From the NCBI RefSeq assembly GCF_042648145.1, contig NZ_JBHRWV010000007.1:124001-188000 (forward strand): a DNA stretch of 64,000 nucleotides, written 5' to 3'. The stretch is from Salinicoccus sesuvii (GTDB lineage: Bacteria; Bacillota; Bacilli; Staphylococcales; Salinicoccaceae). The notes under the pieces are model-generated. The model was not told the origin of the DNA. It ran no database searches and saw only the letters and a list, made by a program, of their open reading frames with translations. The first letter of the stretch is position 1. The number at the start of each line of letters is the position of its first letter. Position numbers and translations under genes: made by a program. Of the stretch, positions 17,594-25,545 are shown one piece after another.

Positions 17594-17612
17594 ATAGATT
17601 TTGGAGGAATTG

Positions 17613-17993
17613 ATGGTGAAATCTTCAAGAAAAACTTACCTGATTCTAGGTGTATTCTTTCTCGCTCTGACATTTCTTTTCACGTTCACCGCGGTTGCAT
17701 CAGATTCGAGACCTACTCCATTGTTCTACGTCTCTGCTTCAATGACAATCTTAAGCTTTTGTATGGCGTATTTGCATCCTCAGTTTGTGGAAAAAGACGA
17801 ACGAATGAAATTGATAAGGCATAAAGCGACGATGGTAACTCTCTTTGGGGTTTTTATCTATCTCATGATTTTCATGACTGTTACTCAGTTTGATTTCATC
17901 AGCTGGCCGCCATTTGAACTTTTTCAAATTTTTGCTTCGTTAGTAATATCGACTCTGTTTATATCTCTGGTAATATTTGCTAAACGCCACTAA
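17613..17993 (+). CDS. Four-helix membrane protein paired with the XRE regulator
   Basis: About 126 residues with four membrane helices (residues 8-28, 34-52, 66-88 and 96-120) and a cytoplasmic QFVEKDERMKLIRHKA loop between helices 2 and 3. That E-KDERM--I loop recurs in small membrane proteins encoded beside XRE regulators in Firmicutes. No biochemical role is known. The site GGAGG (17603-17607) makes the ATG at 17613 the likely start; the open frame to 17601 begins inside it. It ends in a shared terminator. Confidence 0.7.
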   Translation: MVKSSRKTYLILGVFFLALTFLFTFTAVASDSRPTPLFYVSASMTILSFCMAYLHPQFVEKDERMKLIRHKATMVTLFGVFIYLMIFMTVTQFDFISWPPFELFQIFASLVISTLFISLVIFAKRH

Positions 17994-18030
17994 AAAAGTG
18001 GGATGACAATAGCTGTCATCCCACTTTTTT
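17992..18030. terminator. Bidirectional terminator
   Basis: AAAAAAGTGGGATGACA and TGTCATCCCACTTTTTT form a 17-bp perfect stem with a five-base loop, between convergent genes. Confidence 0.92.
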
Positions 18031-18031
18031 A

Positions 18032-19000
18032 TTATGCAACATCACGCTTTGTGAATATGCTCCATGCTGCAACAATAAAGACGATCATATATACCGCTAT
18101 AACAGCTATCGAGAATCCAATGGTCATCTCTTCTCTGATCGGCCCAAACGGAGAAAAATAGACTGAAAGATCCGTGTTTGCGAATAGTATATATTTTGAC
18201 CACTCATATTGTGACATGGCTTGCGCCACTGTTGTTCCAATAAACATCAAGAACATAGACAGTCCAATTGCGAGCGCGCTGCTTCTAAATATGCTAGAGA
18301 TCATGAAACCAAATGTTGCCAATACAATGATGTTCAGTACCCTGAAACCATACTGCATAAAAATTTCAGAGAGTAAAGTATTACTTTCCATACCATCTGG
18401 TCGATCAACAATGACTTCTGGGTTAATGACAGGAACACCATAGAATATTGCTCCTACAATAGTATTAACAACGAGCAAAAATACAACGGTAAAGAATGTA
18501 AACAGCAGCAGAGCAATGTACTTCGAGAGCAGTATCTTGCTCCTTGAAATTGGGCGGATTAAGAGTTGCTTGATGGTTCCCCACCTGAATTCATTAGCTA
18601 CGATTCCGCCAGCAATGATAATGACGAATAAGCTGACAAGTGATGATGTAAATACATTTTCGAGAACAAAGCTGCCAGCATGATAACCATAAGGCCTAAT
18701 ATCATTTTCTAACAAATAATTATTCTGCTGAATGCGACTCATGTTTTCCGATTCAATGAACGGATCATTTTCACCGGCTGTATCGATTTCCTCAGTTAGT
18801 GCTTGGTTTTCTTCCTGTAATTCAGTTTGCCAATCATCAGTATAAGTCGTTTCCGAATCAACCGAATCAGTTACTGTATTTAGAACTAAAATGAGAATAA
18901 CAAATGCAATTAGAAATATGTACATGGCCCAGGTGGACTTCATGATATATATTTTTCCAAGTTCGTTTCTAATAAGGTTGAACAAGTTAGCCAATGACAT
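18032..19000 (-). CDS. ABC transporter permease (BcrB/ABC-2 type)
   Basis: About 322 residues. There is one N-terminal helix, then a large extracytoplasmic acidic segment (residues 45-100), then five more helices from about residue 105. The stretch NEFRWGTIKQLLIRPISRSKILLSKY is the hallmark of bacitracin/lantibiotic-type ABC-2 exporters. It forms an exporter with the ATPase encoded upstream; the start overlaps that gene by 14 bases. The ATG at 19000 lies close to GGAGA, and a TTG at 19009 is an alternative. No two-component system is adjacent, so control is unclear. Confidence 0.85.
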   Translation of the reverse strand: MSLANLFNLIRNELGKIYIMKSTWAMYIFLIAFVILILVLNTVTDSVDSETTYTDDWQTELQEENQALTEEIDTAGENDPFIESENMSRIQQNNYLLENDIRPYGYHAGSFVLENVFTSSLVSLFVIIIAGGIVANEFRWGTIKQLLIRPISRSKILLSKYIALLLFTFFTVVFLLVVNTIVGAIFYGVPVINPEVIVDRPDGMESNTLLSEIFMQYGFRVLNIIVLATFGFMISSIFRSSALAIGLSMFLMFIGTTVAQAMSQYEWSKYILFANTDLSVYFSPFGPIREEMTIGFSIAVIAVYMIVFIVAAWSIFTKRDVA

Positions 19001-19904
19001 TCTCTCCAATCATTTCAAGGAACTGGTCTTCCAAGGTAGATTTTAAAACGCTGACGCCATAGATCTGAACATCTTTATCAACCAATGTCGTTACAAGGCG
19101 GGGGACATCATTGCGGTTGATTTGTATCTGAAGCTGTTCATTCGTCTCCAGCACTTTGATATTGGGTTCGTTTTGTATAATTTCGAGTGCCTGATCCATT
19201 GGATGCACATCTAACTGAACGATTCTCTGTTCACTATCCGTCTTTTCATGCAGATTCCTAACGGCAATCAACTCACCATTTTTGATGACCCCGATGCGAT
19301 CGCACATCAGTTCAATCTCGCTTAATAAATGACTTGAAACAATGACAGAGACATTATCTTCGACTGCAAGTTTTCGGATATACTGCCTTATCTCCCGTAT
19401 CCCAGCCGGATCTAGTCCATTTGTTGGTTCATCCAATATTAAGACAGAGGGGCGATGTAACAATGCCTGAGCAATTCCAAGACGCTGTCTCATGCCGAGG
19501 GAATATTTACCGACTTTAGTGTTAATCGCATTCTCAAGACCAACCAGGTCTATGACTTCTTTAATACGTGCATTAGAGACCCCGTTTGTCATACGTCCAA
19601 AATGTTTGAGGTTCTGCCGGCCAGTCATGAATGGATACATCTCTGGGTTCTCTACAATCGCGCCGACTTCACTGATGGCTTTTTTATAATTCTTTCTGAT
19701 GCTGTTTCCTTTAATCACAACGTCTCCTGATGTGATACCAATCAATCCAACCATCATACGTATGGTCGTCGTCTTCCCTGCCCCATTGGGTCCTATGAAT
19801 CCATAAACTTCACCAGGACGAATATCAAAGTTCAAATCTTTGATGATTTTCTTACGGCCGATTGTCTTATGTAAACCTTTGATTGACATTGCTGACTCAG
19901 ACAT
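18987..19904 (-). CDS. ABC transporter ATPase (BcrA-type)
   Basis: The 305-residue protein has a full ABC cassette: Walker A GPNGAGKTTT (residue 40), signature YSLGMRQRLGIAQAL, Walker B SVLILDEPTNGLDP, and switch histidine SSHLLSEIE. An extra C-terminal domain of about 80 residues (from residue 220) is typical of the BcrA/DrrA group, which powers export of peptide antibiotics or lipids. AAGGAG lies 9 bases before the ATG. The pair with the downstream permease may give self-protection, but the substrate is unknown. Confidence 0.9.
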   Translation of the reverse strand: MSESAMSIKGLHKTIGRKKIIKDLNFDIRPGEVYGFIGPNGAGKTTTIRMMVGLIGITSGDVVIKGNSIRKNYKKAISEVGAIVENPEMYPFMTGRQNLKHFGRMTNGVSNARIKEVIDLVGLENAINTKVGKYSLGMRQRLGIAQALLHRPSVLILDEPTNGLDPAGIREIRQYIRKLAVEDNVSVIVSSHLLSEIELMCDRIGVIKNGELIAVRNLHEKTDSEQRIVQLDVHPMDQALEIIQNEPNIKVLETNEQLQIQINRNDVPRLVTTLVDKDVQIYGVSVLKSTLEDQFLEMIGENVIG

Positions 19905-20061
19905 CTGTGTTCACTCCTTAGTCATTATATTATCTGTACTTCTATAATTAATACAGTTAATACACTAACATAGTTCTATTCTTTTTACACGTTATAATGC
20001 AAAATATACCAATTTTGTTATACTGGTTTACATACACTACCAGTTATTAAAGGAGACAGTA

Positions 20062-20463
20062 ATGTCAATTACTATTAAGAGAAGTACAAATTTTATTGGG
20101 GTAGCACTGCCGATAAGAATTAGAATAGATGGAAAACGTGTCGATAAGGTATTTCATGAGGAAGAGAAAGAAATTGAAATTAATAGTCCTGTCGCTGAAT
20201 TGAGTGTTTCTCAATTCCTTTCTAAAAAAAGTAAAATCACTGTAAATGATGGAGATTATGTCGAAATTCGCTCCAGCTTATGGCGATCAGTTTCTATGAT
20301 TATCTTTATTATTTTGCTTATTGTTGTCACTTATAGCGTTCAGAATGAACCCTATAGACTGTTTTCATATCTAGGATTTTTAATTTACGCTTTAGTAGCA
20401 GAATATGCATTTGAGCAGTTTCGCTTAGAAAAAATTGAATTCCAAGAAGAACGTCGCTTTTAG
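20062..20463 (+). CDS. Small beta-domain/two-TM membrane protein, paralogue of the gene at 16352
   Basis: 133 residues with the same plan as its relative 3.3 kb away. An N-terminal strand-rich domain of about 78 residues carries G-x3-PIRIRIDGKRV, EEEKEIEI and VNDGDYVEIRSS. Two membrane helices follow (residues 81-101 and 106-125). I recognise no named family. AAAGGAGA precedes the ATG. It is flanked by the ABC exporter (divergent) and a DedA gene (convergent), with which it shares a terminator. Confidence 0.68.
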   Translation: MSITIKRSTNFIGVALPIRIRIDGKRVDKVFHEEEKEIEINSPVAELSVSQFLSKKSKITVNDGDYVEIRSSLWRSVSMIIFIILLIVVTYSVQNEPYRLFSYLGFLIYALVAEYAFEQFRLEKIEFQEERRF

Positions 20464-20482
20464 AATTAAACTCACTCTATGT

Positions 20483-20514
20483 AAAAAGAAACGATGAATT
20501 TATCGTTTCTTTTT
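20483..20514. terminator. Bidirectional terminator
   Basis: AAAAAGAAACGAT and ATCGTTTCTTTTT form a 13-bp stem. Part of the stop codon of the convergent DedA gene (20500-20502) lies in the loop. Confidence 0.88.
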
Positions 20515-21108
20515 CTTTCTTATCAATACAACAATCAAAACAATTATCACTAGTAGGAGGATGCCGTACATGACTCTCGAATAGATATCCATATATCCTA
20601 CGATAGTCTGCCAGGAGCCACCGACAGAAGCACCAAGATACACAAGGACAGTATTCCAGATCAGTGTGCCTATGGTCGTCAATACGAGGAACAACAGAAT
20701 GTTCATATGAGCCATTCCCGCAGGGATTGAGATGATGCTGCGCATCAGGGGAACGAAGCGACACAAGAACACCGCCCATGATTCGTATTTGCTGAACCAA
20801 TTGTTCGATTTATCGATATCCTCCTTATTCAAACGGAGGATATGCCCCCACTTATCGACAATTTTCTCAATCCTTTTCTGTCCTTGGTACATGCCGAAAT
20901 AATACAATGCAATAGCGCCACCAACCGACCCTGTAGTCGACGAAAGGATAACACCAACAATACTCAAACTTGACTGGGTTGTCATAAAACCACCGAAAGT
21001 CAGGACTACTTCAGAGGGTATTGGTGGGAAGATATTTTCTAGAGCCATCAAGAACGTAATCCCGATATAGCCGAAATTATTCATAATATAGGTAAGCCAG
21101 TTTTCCAT
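20500..21108 (-). CDS. DedA family membrane protein
   Basis: 202 residues. The DedA/SNARE-associated signature is clear: MALENIFPPIPSEVVLTFGG (residues 21-40), then FLCRFVPLMRSIISIPAGMA near residue 115. These proteins have re-entrant helices and act in membrane lipid homeostasis; several DedA members flip undecaprenyl phosphate or phosphatidylethanolamine. Which lipid this one handles is unknown. The C-terminus ends in a basic RKKKKR run after the last helix. Monocistronic. Confidence 0.88.
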   Translation of the reverse strand: MENWLTYIMNNFGYIGITFLMALENIFPPIPSEVVLTFGGFMTTQSSLSIVGVILSSTTGSVGGAIALYYFGMYQGQKRIEKIVDKWGHILRLNKEDIDKSNNWFSKYESWAVFLCRFVPLMRSIISIPAGMAHMNILLFLVLTTIGTLIWNTVLVYLGASVGGSWQTIVGYMDIYSRVMYGILLLVIIVLIVVLIRKKKKR

Positions 21109-21272
21109 TTTATCCTCCCTTACGACATCGATTTCATAGACGAAATATAATGTCTGTCATTAATTCTAATACCCGTATCCATTTTTTATATGTAACTTAC
21201 ATAGTTTAGTTTTTTAAGAAGTGGATGCTGCAATTTTAGTATCTTATGATGATTCCTATTCAACCTACAATT

Positions 21273-21298
21273 GTTTAAATATCCATCAAGAAAGGTAA
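21273..21298 (+). promoter_or_regulatory. Candidate SigB-type stress promoter
   Basis: GTTTAA (21273-21278), a 14-base spacer and AGGTAA (21293-21298) match the staphylococcal SigB consensus GTTTWW-N12-15-GGGWAW with one mismatch. It lies 37 bases upstream of the hydrophilic protein gene, a proper distance. Confidence 0.5.
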
Positions 21299-21334
21299 AA
21301 ACAATTAAAGGAAAAATACAAGGAGTGTGAAATC

Positions 21335-21574
21335 ATGGCAGACGAAAAGAAAAGTCAGCAAGAACTGATGAAGGAAGAAGCTGAACAGAAGGCGCATGAC
21401 GGTAAGAAGCAGGCTGAACAAATGAAGGAAAAAGCCCAAGCCAAGCAAAGTGACTATCGCGATGAAAAATCAAAAGATGAGGCAAAACAAGTTGAAACAC
21501 AAGGTCAAACACCTGATGTAGAAAAACAACTACACCAAGAAAAAGGCGATAACCAGTTCAACCAATTTAGATAA
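21335..21574 (+). CDS. Small highly hydrophilic (hydrophilin-like) protein
   Basis: 79 residues composed almost wholly of K, E, Q, D and A, with heptad-like repeats (MKEEAEQKAHDGKKQAEQMK). It has no hydrophobic segment and no cysteine, tryptophan or leucine-rich core. Such sequences are disordered or form a single helix and are often desiccation or general-stress proteins. No family is assigned. A SigB-like promoter and an AAGGAG site upstream, and a very long terminator hairpin downstream, support a real stress-controlled gene. Confidence 0.72.
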   Translation: MADEKKSQQELMKEEAEQKAHDGKKQAEQMKEKAQAKQSDYRDEKSKDEAKQVETQGQTPDVEKQLHQEKGDNQFNQFR

Positions 21575-21627
21575 TCCTTTAAAAAGAGTAGACACTCCAT
21601 CGGATCGTCTACTCTTTTTAAAGGATT
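21573..21627 (+). terminator. Terminator of the hydrophilic protein gene
   Basis: A 21-bp perfect stem starting AATCCTTTAAAAAGAGT closes a 13-base loop, and its first arm overlaps the stop codon. It also lies upstream of the convergent GrpB gene end, so it may serve both. Confidence 0.85.
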
Positions 21628-21676
21628 ATGCAGGGTTATTGCGCTAGATACCTAATCATTATTCGAATCTTACGAG

Positions 21677-22210
21677 TCAATCAGATGATGCATTTTCTAA
21701 TACTTTTTTGATGAAGACTCCCTTTCTTTTGGTATACGTGGATCGATCATCCCAATACTGTTCTTGTAGATGGTTTTTTAGAAAGATGTATTCATCACGC
21801 AGAACAACATTACTGTTCAATATATCCCTAAACTTTATCATTTCCTCCCATTTTAATGATGGATAGTTTGCAAGGTGAATGAAACATGTATGTATAGAAA
21901 AATCATTATCTTTAAAGCTTGCCATGACAATAGAGTCTTCTCTTGAAACTTGGAGGCGATAATATCCAATATTCTGCATTTGCTTATAGAAATCCTTGTC
22001 TAAACTCTTATAGTCCTCCACACCAACTAAAATATCAATGATAGGCTTAGCACGGCAACCACGTATAGAAGTACTTCCAACGTGTTCGATTTGAGAATCT
22101 CTAAGAATTGTTGCTTCAACAATTTTATTTTTGATTGCAACGTATTCTCTAGCCCAATTTCTATCATAATCAACTAAAAATACTTTCCCACGCTCAATGC
22201 CCAAACTCAT
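21677..22210 (-). CDS. GrpB family (UPF0157) protein, nucleotidyltransferase fold
   Basis: 177 residues with the GrpB pattern: VDYDRNWAREY, then IEHVGSTSIRGCRAKPIIDI near residue 44 and FSIHTCFIH near residue 105. The GSTSI-x10-ID motif resembles the polymerase-beta-like nucleotidyltransferase active site, and relatives occur fused to dephospho-CoA kinase. The substrate is unknown. GGGAGG lies 6 bases before the ATG at 22210; the frame to 22228 is not used. Confidence 0.82.
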   Translation of the reverse strand: MSLGIERGKVFLVDYDRNWAREYVAIKNKIVEATILRDSQIEHVGSTSIRGCRAKPIIDILVGVEDYKSLDKDFYKQMQNIGYYRLQVSREDSIVMASFKDNDFSIHTCFIHLANYPSLKWEEMIKFRDILNSNVVLRDEYIFLKNHLQEQYWDDRSTYTKRKGVFIKKVLENASSD

Positions 22211-22283
22211 AAAATACCTCCCACACAATTTATAAATTATTCATAATTTGTTAATATTATACTAAAGAAATGGAGGCATATAA

Positions 22284-22721
22284 ATGATGTGGCAATTTCT
22301 GTTTAGACCCTGGCTAATATTCATTGTAACTTGGGCTATCGTATGCGACTTTCTTTACCACATACCTGTAATGATCTGGTATGTGCAGTTTGGTCCCATC
22401 ATACTAACTATAGTAGTGGGATTGATAGCCGCTTTAATGGATGTAAGGTCTAAAAATATTAAAATAGGAGAGTATGACAAGACAGACGAGGAGAAGGAAG
22501 AGGATGACGACACATCTGATCTTAAAATTGTGTTGTTCATTCCTGTGTATTTGATTGCTTTAGTAGTAAGTCTAAAAGCCATTTATGGCACGCCAAATAG
22601 TAGGGTTTGGGATTATACCAATTTCGACTTTTGGATGTTCATCATCTTAATATCCGCTCCGAATATTTTCAAATACTGGCCTCATGGAAAAGAAAATAAA
22701 AAAGGCGGTATGAGGACTTAA
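22284..22721 (+). CDS. Integral membrane protein of unknown function
   Basis: 145 residues with four hydrophobic helices: two before and two after an acidic cytoplasmic stretch DKTDEEKEEDDDTSD (residues 65-79). No family recognised. TGGAGG stands 8 bases before the ATG. An imperfect hairpin, GGTATGAG with CTCATACCC followed by TTTTT (22707-22744), begins inside the last codons and probably ends the transcript. Confidence 0.62.
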   Translation: MMWQFLFRPWLIFIVTWAIVCDFLYHIPVMIWYVQFGPIILTIVVGLIAALMDVRSKNIKIGEYDKTDEEKEEDDDTSDLKIVLFIPVYLIALVVSLKAIYGTPNSRVWDYTNFDFWMFIILISAPNIFKYWPHGKENKKGGMRT

Positions 22722-22757
22722 TAAGATAGCTCATACCCCTTTTTATTTATGAATGTA

Positions 22758-23192
22758 TTACTCATCATCAATCCTTGTCATTCTGACTGTAGAACCGGTT
22801 GCACCGTTTCTTATCATGTTCAAAGCCAACTCGCTTTCTTGAGCTATTGAGTCAAATTCAAATTCTGATAGTACACCCTCTAACTCTCTGGCTTCTTCGT
22901 CTTGAGCTTCGAGTTCGGTAATGGTAAATTCCATATTTCCATCCGCTTCACTTAAACTCATATCCAATACATTTTCTCCGAGCGAATACTTTCCTGTTGG
23001 TTGGTCTCCGACTTGAACTTCGATGTTCCCGTTTTCAAATGCGACAGGAAATGTAAGGCTACTGTCCTGCATTTCTTCAAATTCGAGATCTACCTTAATG
23101 TTGTAGACACGTTCTGAGAGTACGTCTCCATTCGAGCATCCCGGTGCTAAAAGCAATAAAAGTCCAATTAAAATAAAACTAGTTTTCTTCAT
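22758..23192 (-). CDS. Small lipoprotein, paralogue of the one at 14169
   Basis: 144 residues with signal MKKTSFILIGLLLLLAPGCS (lipobox APGC). The mature protein has IEVQVGDQPTGKYSLGENVL and then ITELEAQDEEARELEGVLSE, which align with corresponding parts of the lipoprotein at 14169, implying duplication of a small exported gene. The function is unknown. The GGGGGAG site gives a secure start. Confidence 0.66.
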   Translation of the reverse strand: MKKTSFILIGLLLLLAPGCSNGDVLSERVYNIKVDLEFEEMQDSSLTFPVAFENGNIEVQVGDQPTGKYSLGENVLDMSLSEADGNMEFTITELEAQDEEARELEGVLSEFEFDSIAQESELALNMIRNGATGSTVRMTRIDDE

Positions 23193-23783
23193 CAGATCTC
23201 CCCCTTCCTAAATCAATGCACGTCGAACTATTGAGTACACAACCGTCATCAAATAAAAAGATTACAGAAAACATAAACTAAAAATGAGAGGTACAGAGTG
23301 AATAGGAATATCAACTTTGAAAAGCGATAGAGTGTCAACTGTCCGGCACTTCTTCCCACACCCGGTTTCCTCTTTTCCACTCAGCTGATAATGGCTTAAT
23401 CAACTTTTACCCTCGTCAGTTTATAAATAACATATATATATAAATAATCCATTTTTTGTATTAAAACAACTAAGAATCTGATAGATAAAATGTGAAGTTG
23501 TTAGAACTTTGAATTATTTAAGTCGTGTTTTATAATTCACCTAAGTATTCCAAAAAAATAGAGGGAGCAAAAATCATACTTCAGATTATTTGTTTCCAGT
23601 TGGCAGTTAATGAAAAAACATCGGAATCACCATAAATAGATGTTCCGATGTATTCAATGTTTTTATATATTTAAGTAGAACTTATATTTCGATTCACTCG
23701 AGTAACAACTTGCATTCAATAATTACTATATATGCCGATTAATACTGTTGGTTCAGCTAACATTCAGGGTGCTGCATAGAAAG
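23193..23783. other. Gene-free spacer of about 590 bp
   Basis: I see no supported reading frame on either strand here. The part near the HAD gene carries its terminator (see 23613-23651). The remainder is AT-rich, with no repeat, tRNA-like or riboswitch-like structure that I could recognise. Confidence 0.6.
23613..23651 (-). terminator. Terminator of the HAD/GNAT pair
   Basis: ACATCGGAA and TTCCGATGT form a 9-bp stem, followed on the minus strand by TTTTTT. It lies 130 bases after the HAD stop. Confidence 0.75.
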
Positions 23784-24431
23784 TCAATTGATTATTTGCT
23801 TAATTGTTCTGAAGGAATCTACGGTATAATCTGCTTCTTTTAGTTCCTCATCATTAGAAAAGTAAAATCGACATCCGATGATTTCGATATTATTATCCTT
23901 TCCTGCTTTAAAATCGGATGCTCTGTCTCCCACCATGTAGTGGGCTTTTACCGATTCTTCTTCGATCACTTTTTTTACAAGATCAGATTTATCGGAAGTG
24001 TTAATTAAATTAATGCTGTAGACACCATCAACTAATCCTTCTAGATTATGGTGTTCGCATATCGCATCCAGATATGCTTTTTCGCCATTACTGATAATAT
24101 AAATATTATAGCGTTGCTCTTTTATATGGCTCAGCACTTCTTCTACTCCTTGATACAACTCCCCTTTTCCATCATTGATGTTTGTAATCAAATGCTCTTG
24201 AAGTAAACCATTTGCTGATTTGATATCTTCTTCACTCCGCGTAACCAATAGCTGATTCCAGACTTCCGTCATCGGCACCCCCATTATTTTCTTGTATTTA
24301 TTCATCGGCTGTTCAACATAGCGGATATTCAGTGTATCCAGTTTATTCAATGTCTGATTTAATGCGTCTCCTAGTATAAGCTCTGTTTTGTACAATGTGC
24401 CATCCATATCGAAAAACACTGCTTTGTTCAT
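23784..24431 (-). CDS. HAD superfamily hydrolase (phosphatase)
   Basis: 215 residues of the beta-phosphoglucomutase/YjjG-like subgroup. Motif I is FFDMDGTLYKTE (nucleophile Asp-8, acid/base Asp-10), motif II IYIISNGEK (about residue 112), and motif III/IV VGDRASDFKAGK near residue 168. These enzymes dephosphorylate small sugar phosphates or nucleotides. The substrate cannot be named. It lies 33 bases downstream of a GNAT gene on the same strand. Confidence 0.85.
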   Translation of the reverse strand: MNKAVFFDMDGTLYKTELILGDALNQTLNKLDTLNIRYVEQPMNKYKKIMGVPMTEVWNQLLVTRSEEDIKSANGLLQEHLITNINDGKGELYQGVEEVLSHIKEQRYNIYIISNGEKAYLDAICEHHNLEGLVDGVYSINLINTSDKSDLVKKVIEEESVKAHYMVGDRASDFKAGKDNNIEIIGCRFYFSNDEELKEADYTVDSFRTIKQIIN

Positions 24432-24464
24432 TTCAATTGCTCCTGTTAGTCTAAATTTTATGTA

Positions 24465-24914
24465 CTAATTCAATTTGAAGTGCATTACGTATTCATTATT
24501 TTCGTTATCAAACGAATGATTAACGAATCCCAAGGATTCAAGCATGTGTCCCATAATGTCATTACCTTTTACGTAATCTGCAATGAAAGTGTCGTATTTG
24601 CCTTCTTTTTTCGCCATCTCTAATGCCATCTCGACTGTGGCCCTGCCATAGCCTAAATGCTGATACTTCTTATCTATCATCATGCGCCAAATCATGAATT
24701 CATGTGCGTCTTCATCTAGGTCTATAAGGATGAACCCTACAACTTTCTCACCATCCTGAATGGCATATGGAAAAACATCATTATCATTTCTATAAAGATA
24801 GCACTCTGCAATGGAGCGTACATTCGGTGCAACAAACTTGCGTTGATCTTCTTTAAGTTCGAGTGCTACCACTTCATAAAAATTATTCTCGTCTATTTCT
24901 ACGAAACCAACCAT
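24465..24914 (-). CDS. GNAT acetyltransferase (BltD/spermidine-acetyltransferase-like)
   Basis: 149 residues with motif A WRMMIDKKYQHLGYGRATVE (residues 74-93), where HLGYGR forms the acetyl-CoA pyrophosphate loop. The beginning VALELKEDQRKFVAPN and the MLESLGFVNH end match the BltD-type polyamine acetyltransferases. Polyamine as substrate is inferred from this similarity only. It starts after AAGGAGG and is co-directional with the HAD gene. Confidence 0.78.
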   Translation of the reverse strand: MVGFVEIDENNFYEVVALELKEDQRKFVAPNVRSIAECYLYRNDNDVFPYAIQDGEKVVGFILIDLDEDAHEFMIWRMMIDKKYQHLGYGRATVEMALEMAKKEGKYDTFIADYVKGNDIMGHMLESLGFVNHSFDNENNEYVMHFKLN

Positions 24915-25002
24915 TATTTCCTCCTTAATTTTCCATCATGTTATGTTAATCTTAACTCAAACCGTTGAATAATTGAAAATATATACTGAAGGGATGGAAA
25001 CC

Positions 25003-25185
25003 ATGACTATTAACTTAGTTGCTTTTCTGATGCTTATAACGACATGTGTACTTTTGTTTGCGCTATCAATAGAATTCATCTCTTATTTTCTAAAAGCGAA
25101 ACCATTTCCCGAAAAACTGCTGATTTCAACTCTGACAAGCATGGTTTTACTCGTAGTCGTTTTAGTGTCTATCGCGTATTCCTAA
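25003..25185 (+). CDS. Small two-helix membrane protein
   Basis: 60 residues with two hydrophobic helices around a PFPEK turn (residues 5-26 and 38-57). No family recognised. The ATG at 25003 has GAAGGGA at acceptable distance; other in-frame starts at 24973 and 24994 are less well placed. Coding status rests on this site and the clean membrane pattern. Confidence 0.5.
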   Translation: MTINLVAFLMLITTCVLLFALSIEFISYFLKAKPFPEKLLISTLTSMVLLVVVLVSIAYS

Positions 25186-25545
25186 ATGGTTTGCCAAATA
25201 AGCATTAAAATTACATGAATGAACTGAACACAGTTTCTTCATCAGTAGAATGTGATTCGTTAAATGCTGATAAATCTAATTTAGCAATACACCAGTCAGT
25301 ATTAGCGAGTACACTTAAAGCGAAACGATCTTACAGTGTGAGTAAGGGAAAGATCAACTGTGCTAATTTAAAGCAGCACAACTTGAATTAATATTTCGCA
25401 AAACCCTCTTATTAGACAATTAGCACTCGTTTGATTTAAAACTATCAGTGTACTGAGCTTTTCAGTGAAAATAAAATTTAGTTTCGAAGTTTAGTATTTT
25501 TAGCGAAGGGAAGACATCACTATCACTCACACAGGAGGGATTGAG
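25186..25545. other. Gene-free spacer of about 360 bp
   Basis: No supported frame and no clear hairpin or known RNA motif was seen. It must hold the promoter of the antiporter gene at 25546, but no confident -35/-10 pair was found. Confidence 0.5.
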
